Part shown: positions 47,401 through 60,627 of the stretch, piece by piece
Layout: every line of letters starts with the position of its first letter
Numbering within the stretch: position 1 is the stretch's first letter
DNA from: Pachyseris speciosa
Taxonomy: Eukaryota; Cnidaria; Anthozoa; Scleractinia; Pachyseridae
DNA: 64,000 nt
Assembly: GCA_016490735.1 (NCBI GenBank)
Contig: JAEMWC010000262.1
Span: 842,501-906,500 of the forward strand
Reading direction: 5' to 3'
Translations under genes and position numbers: made by a program
The notes under the pieces: generated by a model
What the model was told of the DNA's origin: nothing
The model's input: the letters and a program-made list of their open reading frames with translations, nothing else
The model's database searches: none

Positions 47401-50400
47401 GGTTGGACCCTTTTTTCTGGTCCAGAATGTCCAGATTCATTTGATAGCTGTTATTCTTTTTGGATAAGGCTATTAATATTAACAGTTTTGAAGCACCTTT
47501 GGATTGTGTTGTATAAATTTGCTCACTAAAGTGAAATCCAGTTCTCAAAACTCCTTAATTGCAAGGGCTGAGGGCTGAGGGCATAACCGACCCAAATGAC
47601 TTTTGGGGCCTTTTGTTGTATACGCTTTTTCTTGAAAAAGAGTGGAAAATGGTCAAAAAAAATTAGGGGGCAATTTTGTTCTATTGAATCAAAGGCCACA
47701 TGCAAACATTCAGCTGATTTGGACCAAAAAAAGAAAAAAGCCCTAAAAGTCATTTGGGTCGGTTATGCTCTCAGCCCTTCAATTCAGCTATGGTCATTTG
47801 TATACATATTAATATTCATGCGCGAATTGAATTACCTGAAGAGCACCTGAAATGATTGACGGGTAGAAAAGGATTGTTTGATAGTGTGACGTAGACTACA
47901 CGTTTAGCAGTTGAAACGTCAATTTAAATTTTATTGATAAGAAACTTATGTGGCTCTGAGGTATTGATCGCTAGTTAAATTTAATGGAAACTTGCCAGCT
48001 TGGTGGTGGAAAGACGTCATTTTAAGTCTGTAGACCCGCAAGTCAGACACTTCTCAAAGAAGCGAGTGGTGTTTCTCTGTGCTTGCCAAATGCGGAGAGA
48101 TTTAAGTTCACTACCGGAGCGAGCAAATCAGAGTTTTGCAGTACAGAGTACTGAGCCAAGCGGGACAGTCTGAAAGCAACTCTGGTCTTAAAAGCAGCCC
48201 ATAGTTGAGAGTCTTGGCCCATTTGCCAAAGGTTGCTGTTCTAGAAATTGGGAAAGGAGAGTTGTTTTTTGACTTAATGGAAAAACTGACAGAGATGTTT
48301 GATTAGGTGTTCTCCGCGTTCGAGAGGCCATTTTATGCCCAGAATTCATTGCAATCACAGAGGGCGCTGTCACCTTGAAAAGTTCTGGCGAGGACTGGAA
48401 ATGAAATTCGCTTGGCTGCGGTGAAAAAATTTTCACTTTGAAAACATAATGGAGAATTCATCTAAGAATGGGCAATCGGCCCCACGAGAAGTCGGTCCGT
48501 TTTCGATGAGCTGAGTATCTTGGAAACAGTATATTTTCCGTTGCTTTTCGTTTCTAAACAGGGCTTTCAGAGTACTAAGTTTCGCGTGGTTTTGGCCGTT
48601 GAGAAACGTTGTTGATGGATTCATTTTCATCGTCAAATGGAAAATATGGAACGAAAATGGTATTAAAATCAAAGTAAATGACCACAGTTCAAGAATTTGG
48701 ACAAAAAACTTAACTAGTTGTTATGACTAGTTGTTTTGTATGACTGTTCCGCCCAGACTAGCAATGCTATTTGCGCAACAGTCCTTTCTATGCTGGATAT
48801 TTATTCTATAAATAAAAGTTGTTGTCGTTGTTGTTGTATATTCTTTAGCTTAAGATGGTAGAAAATTTGCATACCCGGTACATTGAATTCTGAAATTTGA
48901 TCGCACACAAATGGGCTGTCACACGATTCGTGTGAAAATTATTTTAACTGTTTATCTTGGGTGAAAATGCTTATTGCTGTTAATCTTGCGTAAAAATACT
49001 TTTTGCTGATGTTTACAAGACTCCATATAAGTGAACTAACCGAGGTATTTGATGCAAAAGTGATTTATATGTTAAAATCCGCCAGCATGGTAATCTCTAC
49101 GTGTGTTTGCATGACCAGACAGCCAATCATGAGTCTTGTGCTTTTGAATATTTGCTGTGCGCGGCATTGAAACTTTTCCTTGCCCTGTTTTCCAAGATAC
49201 TCAGCTCATCGAAAACAAACGACTTCTTGTGATGCCGATTATATTGCCCACTCTTAGATGAATTCTCCATGATGTTTTCGAAGTGAAATTTTTTCCACCG
49301 CAGGCGAGCGAATTTCATTTCCAGTCCTTGCCAGAACTTTTCAAGGTGACAGCGCCCTCTGTGATCGCAATGAATTTGGGCATCAAATGGCCTCTCAAAC
49401 TCAGAGAACACCTAATCAAACATCCCAGTTTTTTGCCTAAGTCAATAAACAAAATTACTCTCCTTTCCCAATTTCTAGAATGGCAACCTTTGGCAAATGG
49501 GCCAAGACTCTCAACTGTGGGCCACTTTTAAGACCAGAGTTGCTTTCAGACTGTCCTGCCTGGCTCAGTACTCTGTACTGCAAAATGCCGATTTGCTAGC
49601 TCCAGCAGTCAACTTAAATCTCTCCACATTTGGCAAGCACAGAGAAACACCACTCGCTTCTTTGAGAAGTGTCTGACTTGCAGGTCTACAGACTTAAAAT
49701 GACGTCTTTCCACCACCAAGCTGTTGAGTTTCCATTAAATTTAGCTAGCGATCGACAACTCAGAGCCACATAAGTTTCCTATCAATAAAACTTAAATTGA
49801 TGTTTTAACCGCCAAACATGTAGTCTATGTCACACTATCAAACAATCCTTTTCTACCTGTCAATCATTTCAGGTGCTCTTCAGATAATTCAATTCACGCA
49901 TGAATATTAATACACATACAAATGAGCATAGCTGAATTGAAGGGCTGAGGGCATAACCGACCCAAATGACTTTTAGGGCCTTTTTTTGTATACGCTTTTT
50001 CTTGAAAAGAATGCAAAAGGGTCAAAAAAATTATGGGGCAATTTTGTTCTATTGAATCAAAGGCCACATGCAAACATTCAGCTGATTTGGACCAAAAAAA
50101 AAAGAAAAAAGCCCTAAAATTGATTTGGGTCGGTTATGCTCTCAGCCCTTCAATTATTAATGTGAAACCCTTATGCAAGTTCCATTGGACAACTATCCCA
50201 GGTACAGTATCAAGTGCCCTATTTCCTTGGGCACAGAGCACAGTCAAATTCCTGACAGGGAGGGGGTGACGGGGGTGGATGTGGAAGTTACATGTATGAA
50301 TTTACCATTGTGATGTAGTTACTGGTAATATCCAGCTCTCTATTAATTTTATTAAGTTCAGCTTTTCCAAATATGCATGTGCCAGACTGTTTAATTTCTA

Positions 50401-53400
50401 AAATATATTTAATGCAATGCATATTTGTCCCATTTCATTGTCATGCAGGTTCCAGTTGGGCACCCTTGTGAGATTGACGAGATCTTTGATGCTATTTCAT
50501 ACAGCAAGGGAGCATCTGTAATCAGAATGTTGCACGAATATGTAGGGGAAAAGGTTTGTTGGCAAAATGACTCTTGTCTTATAACCTCATTAATATGCAC
50601 TAAAATTATATTTCCTTGAGACTAGAAGACAGTGACGAAACTATGTACTGTAGTTTTGTAGTCACATATGCACATTAGCTGCTTCAGGTGTAAGATATAC
50701 TTTCTTACCTTTGATGAACATAATTATTTTCATAAGAATACAGTGTAGTTGGCTAATTAATAAGGTGCTGCATTCATAGCTGTATGTTCCTAACAGTATA
50801 GTTCATTTCATTTCTTTATTTTCATTTCTTTATTTACTCCACATTAACATATTAAATAAGATTACTTACAGTGACTAAGAATAGTGAAGGAGTGGAGAAG
50901 GGCATGATATAGTAGACTAATGATATGCCCTTTTAAATTACAGTACATAATTAGTTAAGATAAAAAGAGGAAACCTTACTATAAATAGAGGAGATGAGAA
51001 ACAGAAGGAAAAGAAGTTTTACATAGGCGTGTGGAGGAAATTAATACTGACCAAAATAATACTGAAAGAGAGCTCTTTTAAATATTTGTTTTGTGGGTTT
51101 TTGGCGAATGCCAAATGATTTTTTGGTGTCAATACTTTCTAATAATAAGAAAATTTCCACTTCATTTACTTTGGTAAAGTAAAAAGTGCATTTTTCCCTC
51201 TTCATATATGATGAAAAGTGGCGGTCCACCTTGGGTAGTTTAGATGCAAGGTAAGTTGGAACATTGCAGAAGTACTTGTTTGGGTGCTTTGAAGAACAAA
51301 TTGACCCAAAAATTAATGCACATATCAGACATATGACTCCATTATACCCAAGTCCTTTAATTATGTTAATTTAGTTTGTCATGGTGTGCATCTTCATGAA
51401 TGATTACTGCCTTGGTACTATTTTTAGTAATTATGTTACTTTGTTAAAAACCTTGAATTTCTGTTAACATCAATTAAGCAGTTTCTTTTATTAAACATTT
51501 TAATTACAACAAATGTTAGTATTATACAAATACTAAGCTTTTAGAAAATGTATAGATTTGTTCCTGATTTTTTTCTTTTACGAGTGCCAGCTGAACACTC
51601 TGCTCTCTGTATTTCTTTCCATGGTTATTTTAGCTTTAAAAACTGGTACCTTAAAGTAGTTAACTGTGTATGTGTTCCTGAAATTGATTTAAAACTGGAG
51701 GCCATAAAATTATTGGCCTTCACTCAGGCTTCTAAGTGGCAAATGGATGTTTCGGAGTTAGGTGCTTTTAGATCTGCACAGCTTAGAGGTGATGGAATCT
51801 GACACATCTCTTCCCATTAAACATTTTGTGAACCGGCTTACCAGTGCATATTATGCTTGGCATGTATTCTTCTTATCAGAAGAAAATGTGCCAACCATCA
51901 AACTGTACAACCACTGAAAATTATGATGATAAAACGGCCAAATAAAAAAACATGATACTACAAACGACTAATGAAAGCTAAACAGAAGAGTAGGAACTCT
52001 CTCATTGATAATTTTGTTAGGGATAAATGAAACAAATGTTTGTTTGAAAGCAGCCTTTTAGCCTTAATGACAGATGATGCCTGACTCTCATGTTTTAAGT
52101 TGTCATGTCAGACCAAAGGAAGTCAAAGATTGAATTCTGTGGGTTTGTGGAGGATAGACAACGAAGAACAAACAGCATTTTCAGACTAGGGCCTTCTAGT
52201 GGATGCCCAAGTAATAAGTTTCAACCACTTAAGTACTTTCAGGTTAGATTGAAAATATATGTTGTCGAAAAATGCAAAGTTGTGTCATTGCACGTTAATC
52301 AGTATTGTAAACATCTTTGCAAAATTCAGTGAGTCATTCGGTAAAATCAGGAACCAAACATTGGAATGTTAGTAAATGTCAAGGTAAACGAGTTTGTTAG
52401 CTCCCGAGAAAATAGGCCAGAACTCAGAGCTTCATGGATGATACCCAGAGAAGACAATGACATTTTTAAACTCAAGCATTCCACATGAAGCCAGAGTAAT
52501 TAATGTTTGCTTCTCTGAATTTGAGCGCAATCCTTTTACCTTAATAGTTTGTTGTTAAAGGTTACACCATAATTTCTTATATTTAATTTAAAGTTTTTAA
52601 ACACAAGGGAAAGATCTTTGCTCATTGATTGTTACACATGTCTACATGTGGTCAGTGCTTCAGCTGCAGCGTAAGGCTTCATTATGCACACAGTAGCTTG
52701 TCACTCTGTTAAAGGACCTCTGGAAACACATATCCTGATTAAATGCTAGGATGTATTGACTGGATTTTTTGTTTTTGAAAAAGCTGACTGATTTTTTGTT
52801 GTTGTGTCTTGTTAATTATTATTTTTCAGGCTTTCAAAGAAGGGCTTGCTTATCATCTGGATAAATTTAAGTATGACAATGCTGCTACTGGTATGTTCCT
52901 AAAGATACCTATATTTGGCCTTCCAGCTCCTTTTCTGTCAATGATCATGTCCCACAGATTAACTGCTGCTTTGTTGTGTATCACTTTTCAGAGGACCTCT
53001 GGGAAAGCTTGGCTCATGTTAGTTCCAAGCCTGTGGCTGCTGTCATGGAAACATGGACAAAACAAATGGGGTTCCCTGTGCTATCTGTCACAGCAGAGCA
53101 GGTGTGTGGGTGATGTACTAACGTTGCAGGTTTGTCATTAAAGACCAGGGCGAGGATTTTGCCCAGATATTTTGTGTCAGATCCCCAGCTATTTTGATCA
53201 GTTGAGAAATGACGTAGCTGGAACCCAGGGCTGCTTTGGGTACACCTTTGTTTACTTCAAAACAAAGTGACAGCTATGGTTTGGGTGCTTTGGGTTTGTT
53301 TCTGAGGGTCTTTGTTCGTAAGGGTATTCAGTGAACAAATAAATGACCATTACTACAAGAATGAGAGTTTAAGTCATTTTCATTTTGCCAAAACTGGTGG

Positions 53401-56400
53401 CTACCAGTTCAAATTTTTAAATGGAAATTCCATCATTTGTTTTAGTAACCAATCTTTTCGGTGTGGGAGGAAAGGATTAAATGAGAAAGAGGAAAATGGA
53501 AGAAAGGAGGAAGGAAGGAAGGAAGAAAATGAGGGAAGCCTCTATTGCAGGGTGGTGGGGGGGGGGGGCAGTAAGCAACTGACAAGGGAGAAAAGGAGAT
53601 AATGGGAGGGGGGGGGGAGAACCAAGGGAGTTAAAGGGGGAAGTGGGGGGAGAATGTAACTAGGAGAAAAGGAAGAGTGACTCTTTATGCATTATTGTTG
53701 TTTCAATTTGTATTTAGAAAGGAGAATCAAGAGAAGTTAGCATCTCACAGAGCAGGTTCTTTGCTGATGGGGTTAGTCAAGGTACCGCCATATTACTACC
53801 AATTGGATTTTAATGATGTAGTTGCTGGGTTTTTTTCTTCTTGTTTTTGTTCTTTTTAAATCAATAAAAACAATTGTGAGGACGTTATTTGTTAGGTGTC
53901 AGTTCGAGAGATCACGAGTATGATGACAGACTGAAGTGGATGATACAAACTTCTGTTACTGATAAATTGTACCAGCACAAAAGATTGACTGAAAACACAA
54001 CGGTGCTATTTGCAGGATACATGTATGGAAATAAAAGGACTCCTGTACTTTACAATTGTGCAGCTGTCTTATTTATCACACGCTTAACGAGGCTGACAAC
54101 GTTTTGAATCTTTAAACAATTTAGATGAGGCTTTCTCTGTAGTTTGTTTAGTGCCTTTCTTGAAACATCTTCAGTGGAAATTACTTCCTAATTTGTGAGA
54201 TATGTTGAAAACGGAGGGGTTTTCAAACTTGTGTCTTGGCATCGGTCCTGAGCGCTAAATGGGGCAAATTTCGCTGTTTTCTTGGTGCCCCACGTTATCT
54301 TTGAAATAAAACCATGCCACCCACCTTCCGGGCACCCCTTTCGCTTCCCAGGCTCTATCGCCTGATTACAGTGTAGCGAGAAACCATCATTTCTCTTCAT
54401 ACCCCAGGTTCTTATCATTGGCAAGTTCCTGTTAGCATATCATCAAGTGCCAGTCCTCGCGTGAGTGTAGTTAGTACCTTACTGGATGAGACGTCCTGTA
54501 CTGTCGTAGTGAATGACATCAAGCCTGATCAATGGATCAAGGTGGGTCTTTAATGTTAGGATAATTTAAATACATAGAATATAGTGTGAGTTTTGTAGGC
54601 AAACTGAGCGAGAAAGAAAGCCCATAAATTTATAGCGTGCGTGCACGGGATTTAAAGTCACGACTGTGATACTGGACAAGGTGCATTCAGTTGCTCTACC
54701 TACTGAGCTAACAAGCCAGCTGGGATCTGGTCATGTTGTTGGTTCGTAATATACACTTTGGCACCTGTGGACCGGATGAAGGTGATTGTGTGAATAAATG
54801 ATAACTGAATCGTGTATAGGAAATCAAACACACGAACTAGCGCTTAGAAATCTTATGAATGCCACCAACTTTCTTAAGCCCTCTAGTGATTGGGAGTTAC
54901 TTAAAAAAATTAATGCAAAGTCCACCAAGCGGGGTTTGAAATAAACAACGAAGGGTCACTGTGGGGATGTCTTGGAAGACGGGGCTGCTATAGCATGATA
55001 ATTAAGGAGATCGATCTAACTGTTAAAATGTTTTGCAGTTAAATCCAGGCCAGGTTGGTTTCTATCGAGTGCAGTACTCGTCCGCCATGTTGGAACTTCT
55101 TCTACCAGCCATCAGAGACAACAGTCTTCCACCAAGAGACAGACTGGGACTTCAAAGCGATCTCTTCGCTCTGGTGTGTATAGAACTTTCTAACACCTGC
55201 TAAAGGGTACTTAATTGCAAATGCTACTTTTCTTCAGAGGCCAGTGTTATTCTCTTCTCTCACCATTCCCTAATTCAGAATCTATGAGAAGCCCGATACG
55301 AGTGATCCGTGTGATAGCTTCAGAACATCCTTTGATGTAGGGTATAGTCGCTGTAGTGACTGGCGTCGGGTTAGCGTTCATAGCGTTTGGCTCTGTCCTG
55401 TAAGTGTTGCTTCTAACAAAGTCGCGGTTGTAGTTGTTCTTATTCTTTAATCTTTAATCTTTAACTGTTTTAGGAGTACCATGATTAAAGATTAAAGATT
55501 AAAGATTAAAGATTAAAGATTAAAGATTAAAGATTAAAGTTAAAAACGACTTGACAAGATCAACAACAGACAAACAATAGACAAACCGGCTTATGTTACT
55601 AACAATTCACAATTCGGATCGAAATGCACCAAAAAGACTGATCGAAATGCACCAATCGCTGTTTGCAGTCTTCACAGCCAATAACAACACGACTTCGTTG
55701 ACCAATCAGATCAACGACCAGTGTATTTATACCAACTACTGACGTTATACAAATCACTTGATGATGACTTCGTCAGCTCAGGTTGTCAAAACGTCAGTCA
55801 ATGTCAACACGAACAGTCATTTCTCAGGACTACACTCACCCGGACGATCGTACTTCACTTAGTTATGCTACTTTAATTCGTACTCACCTCCTACGGTTCG
55901 TAGTCACCATATTGCGTTTAATTCTTTTCTTTGAGAATGAAGAAATATATTATAGTAACTGGAGTAATTAACAAATGAGACAATAATAACTGGAGTAATT
56001 AACAAATGAGACCATCATAGGGCTTGTTCCCAATTCAGAGTGACGGTAAGGTTCATGATTACAAAATAGCATTGACGTGTATTATTCCCCCACCCCTCCA
56101 AACCCCAGAAATGTAGGAAACTGTTATATATTGTTTGTAAATGGAGATGTAACTTGAGTACAAACTGGCAGATAGTATCGGCATCGAGCCTGCCGAAAAT
56201 CTACAAAACACAGAAAGGTAAAATACCGCACTGCTGTTTAGCTGAATCACTAGCCACTGGGCAGCACATCTCAGTAGCCCAAGCTCCTTCCCAGGATCCT
56301 TCTTCGTCCCACCTTACCTTGTTCTTGGTGACATGAAGAGAAGATCTCTGGGAAGGACCAAAGGTTTGCAGACTAAAATTGACACCAGTAGTGACATGAA

Positions 56401-59400
56401 TTTTAATTTAAAATTGAATACATAACTATTGCAATGTTTTACATTAGCCTATACTTTAAACACCACTTGAACGGTCAAAACGTCTACAAATTGAACAGAA
56501 CATTCTTCCCTCGTCGTTCATGACGTGATATAATCCGAACGTTGTTTTCCGTTGAATGCTCTTTTACGTTTTCTATTTAAGTATTTCATTAATTTTTGTA
56601 ATTCATTTTCTTTTTGAGTGGTGACGGTTTATAGTTGGACAGAAATCTCTCAATCTGCGACCGAAGTTTCTCTTGAATGTCTTTAAGTGCAAGGCAATGC
56701 AAAACATGGAGGGAGGTCTGCGGGGGTAAGCGTGTGGCGTGGGTTCAAGTGGTACTCACGATCGACACGAACTGAAAAGGAGAAAGACTTTTCTTGGAAT
56801 GATAGTTTTTCATACCAAACTCATACCAAATTTAACGTGATTTGTCTTCTTTCTGGTTGTTAAAAGACAATCAAATTAAATTAAGAATTTGTTTCCCGAA
56901 TATAAATTCTACTAGCCCACGGACTACCGAGCGTGTGATTTTTACAAGCCCTAATCCATCTTTACTAGCCTCGGGCTACGATGTCGAACCCTGGCGCTGA
57001 AAGTCGTGGGGCCGAGATTTGTGGCAAGTTTATGCGTTTCATTAAGGTGGCGATGGTTCGACAATGTTGTTGAATCTTGTTCTCCTTTTCAAGCATTTAA
57101 TCCAGTGTAGAATGAGTATACAGGGTGAACACGAATCGACCTAGTCGGTGAGTACGAACCGACCAAACTGAGCACGAACGGGTCTATTTGGGGAGTACAG
57201 ATCAACCGAAGTTGAGTACGAACGGGTTGAGTACGAAATAACCGTGTCCATAATTCAGCTACTTCACCCAAAACATTCCGTTATCACTGTCATTGATAAT
57301 AGTTCGGTGTCTACCCAAACGATGCCACAATCCCTCCCTCGTACAGGTCTTCCCAGGGTTTCTGGAGTGAGAAATGATTCTATTTTGTTGTTGTTTTCTC
57401 TTAGTGCCGCGCTGGTCTCGTACCAGGCCCTGACGTCCTGAAAGTTACCGAAGCATTTAGGAACGAAAGCAACTACACTGTGTGGAGTGACCTGATTTCT
57501 AACATGGGTAGTTTCACGTTACTACTCCAGTACTCCGACTGTTACCAGAGCTTTAAGGCTTTCTGTATCGAGCTTTATGAACCAATGATGAACAAGATTG
57601 GCTGGGACCCTGCCGAAGGAGAGGGTAGGTGATAAAAAGCACCTTATGCGAATGAAATTGTCACTTAAAACAACCGTCCGATGCTTTCTTTGTGTGCAAC
57701 AAATGATAACAGAGGCATGATTCATCTCGTAGGATTGAATTGAATTTGTCATCTCTTCTGGTGGAACACGTTCATTCTCGTATGATTTCTTTCCTTTGTT
57801 TTTGTTTTTGTCGTTTAAATTTTCGCAATTTGAAATCATCTTAAGTTGTTTTCTTTCTACGTGCGAGCGAACTCATGGTCATCGTCATCGTCATCATCAT
57901 CTTCATCGCCTCCATCAAGTGTGCTGGGACACAAAAAGTTACGAACGTTGCCCCTCAGTTTTTGAGGCTACCGCATCTCTTGAAGCAGTAGCCTCTGTGT
58001 CATTGGGTCTGTAAGTAATGCAGGTAAGTAGTCAAATGGATCGGATTACAAGTTATCGGATGACCATCGCGACCAATCAGATCGTTCGCTTATGTAGCTA
58101 CGTCAGTAATCCGAATTATCGGATAATGACCGGAGCCAATCAAATCCTTGTGTAAATTACGATTATCAATACCAGCGCGATGTTGTTCCATGTGCTTTTT
58201 CCTACTCCTGTTGAGCCGGAATTGCTGTTGTTGTGGTACAGTGAACAAGGTATCAGGGACTCAAAGTCAAACTATCAAGATAAAGGACTGCATGCCACGG
58301 TGGCTACTACTGCAGCTTTTACGTGAAGGGGATGCGAAACGTTTGTCTGTTGGATGTTTTGGATGGTTATTTATTTTACTACAAAATACAAATAACGATA
58401 AAACAAAACAGTTACACAAAGTAAATGAAAGTGGCGAGGAAGCCCAAAAGCAAACCACGAGGCTTATAGACATTGGGCTCCCTCAGAGTAAAAATAAAGT
58501 GTGCTATTGCCTAATGCAACGAAATACAGACAAGAGTTCCAGAGAATCATCGTATAAAGTTATGCAGCAATATAAATAATAAGCTCAACTGCGAATTCAC
58601 ACTTCTGGTCGAGTTTATTCAACATAACTTTTCAGGATCATTTCTTCATTTCATTTCATTTCCGCAGTTCATGTATGATTTCTTTCATATATCATTCACT
58701 CTCAGTTCTTTCACGGGAACATACGAACCCACAAATGACCTGCTCCCAGCGTCAGTGGCTTCATAGCTCAGTCGGTTCGAGCATCGCACCGGTAATCGCG
58801 AGGTCACGGGTTCAAACCCCGTTGAACTCCTGAATTTTTTCCAGCCTTCTTTTCGCAATTGCATAACGCAATTGCATAAATTGCGTTCACAACTGCGGGG
58901 ACATTTCTTCATTTCACTACATTTCAGTTCCGCAGTTCATATATGATTTATTTCGTTATATATCATTCACAAAACTTTTCACTAACGGTACAATAGTCTT
59001 TCAATCCGTTTGCATTTGGAAATAAAAATAGCTTAGTGCTAATTACTGTCATATCCGTGTTCTTGATGCTACTCTTATTTCGTCCTGAGGAAGAAATCTC
59101 GCTGATTTTAAGGCTCATTTGCTATTCGAGAACGTTTCCAGTAGACTTGTTTACGTTCGTGTAATTGTGCATGGTATCGTATTTCACAACTCCGTCCAGG
59201 GAAAAACAATCGGCTTTGGCCCTTGAAATAAACAGGTTTTGTGTCTGGAAAGACATTTTTTTGTCCAATATTTGACTCCATAAAAGAGATCTTGTAGTAC
59301 ATGGCTGGTTCGATTGTCATGGACGTCAGACACACTTCGATTCAGAGAGCACTCTTCGGCTGGAAAACCTCCATAAACAGTCACTAAAAAGCTCGAAAAA

Positions 59401-60534
59401 ATGGACTAGGAAAAAACACGTCACACAGTCTAAGAGAGCTGTACCTGGTTACAGGTGCAAAATAGTAAAAAGTGATCTTAAATAAATTCACAACTTCTCT
59501 TTGAACTTCGAGAGAGTCCAGCGACGTCGCTCGAAAGTTGTCACTGAGTGGATAAGTATTCGAAAATAGAACCGATGATCACGACATGAATCGAAGAAGA
59601 CATCGGGTAGTACCGAGTGCAACCTCTAGGCTAGTAGCCACAAAAATACTGCAACTACTATTCAGCACATTGCTTTTACTATAAAAAATCAACTTTATTC
59701 ACAGTGTGAGAATGAATATGTGAAAATCATATATTTGAAACTGCGGATTAAAGAACGAGTATGTGAATGATAATCGCAGTTATGAACATTACTTATAAAT
59801 AAGCAGTAGTGAAAATAAAGCCTGAAAAAAAAAGGCTTGTATGAGGTTTGAGCTAACAAGCCAACTGGGAGCTGGTCGTTTTGTTGGTTCGTAATATACC
59901 CGTGAGTGATGAATATGTGAGAATGAATATATGAAAATAATATATTTGAAACTGCGGATTAAAGAATGAGTATGTGAATGATCATCGCAGTTATCAACAC
60001 TAGTTAAGCAGTAGTTAAAATATAGCCTGAAAAATATTCAGGCTTGTACGGGATTCGAACCCACGACCTCTGCGATACTGGTGCAGCGCTCTACCGACTG
60101 AGCTAACAAGCCAACTGGGAGCTGGTCGTTTTGTTGGTTCGTAATATACCCGTGAGTGGTGAATATGTGAGAATGAATATCTGAAAATCATATATTTGAA
60201 ATTCACATAGTCATTCTTTAATCCGCAGTTTCAAATGTATGATTTTCATATATTCATTCTCACTAATTCATCACTCACGGGTATATTGCAGCAGAGGGTT
60301 GGCGCAGTGGTGAGAGCGCTCGCCTTCCACCAATGTGTCCCGGGTTCGATTCCCGCACTCAGTGTCATATGTGGGCTGAGTTTGTTGGTTCTCTACTCTG
60401 CTCCGAGAGGTTTTTCTCCAGGTACTCCAGTTTTCCCCTCTCCCCAAAAACCAACATTTGATTTAATTTGATTTGATTTGAGATTTGTAATTAGTAGGCG
60501 AAGAGCCACCTTGTGGAAGTACTACTAATAAATC

Positions 60535-60627
<93 letters not shown>

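Noticed and set aside
54188..54424. Minus-strand 78-codon frame overlapping the NPEPPS exon 17 boundary
   Set aside because: It runs antisense across the exon 17 acceptor and has no domain.
58148..58579. 143-codon open frame as a gene
   Set aside because: Intronic in NPEPPS, no recognisable family, low-complexity Cys/Leu segments, no splice or promoter support.
60040..60113. Functional tRNA gene on the minus strand
   Set aside because: A and B boxes are good, but acceptor-stem pairing is absent and the same unit recurs with a conserved non-tRNA tail, so it is a SINE.
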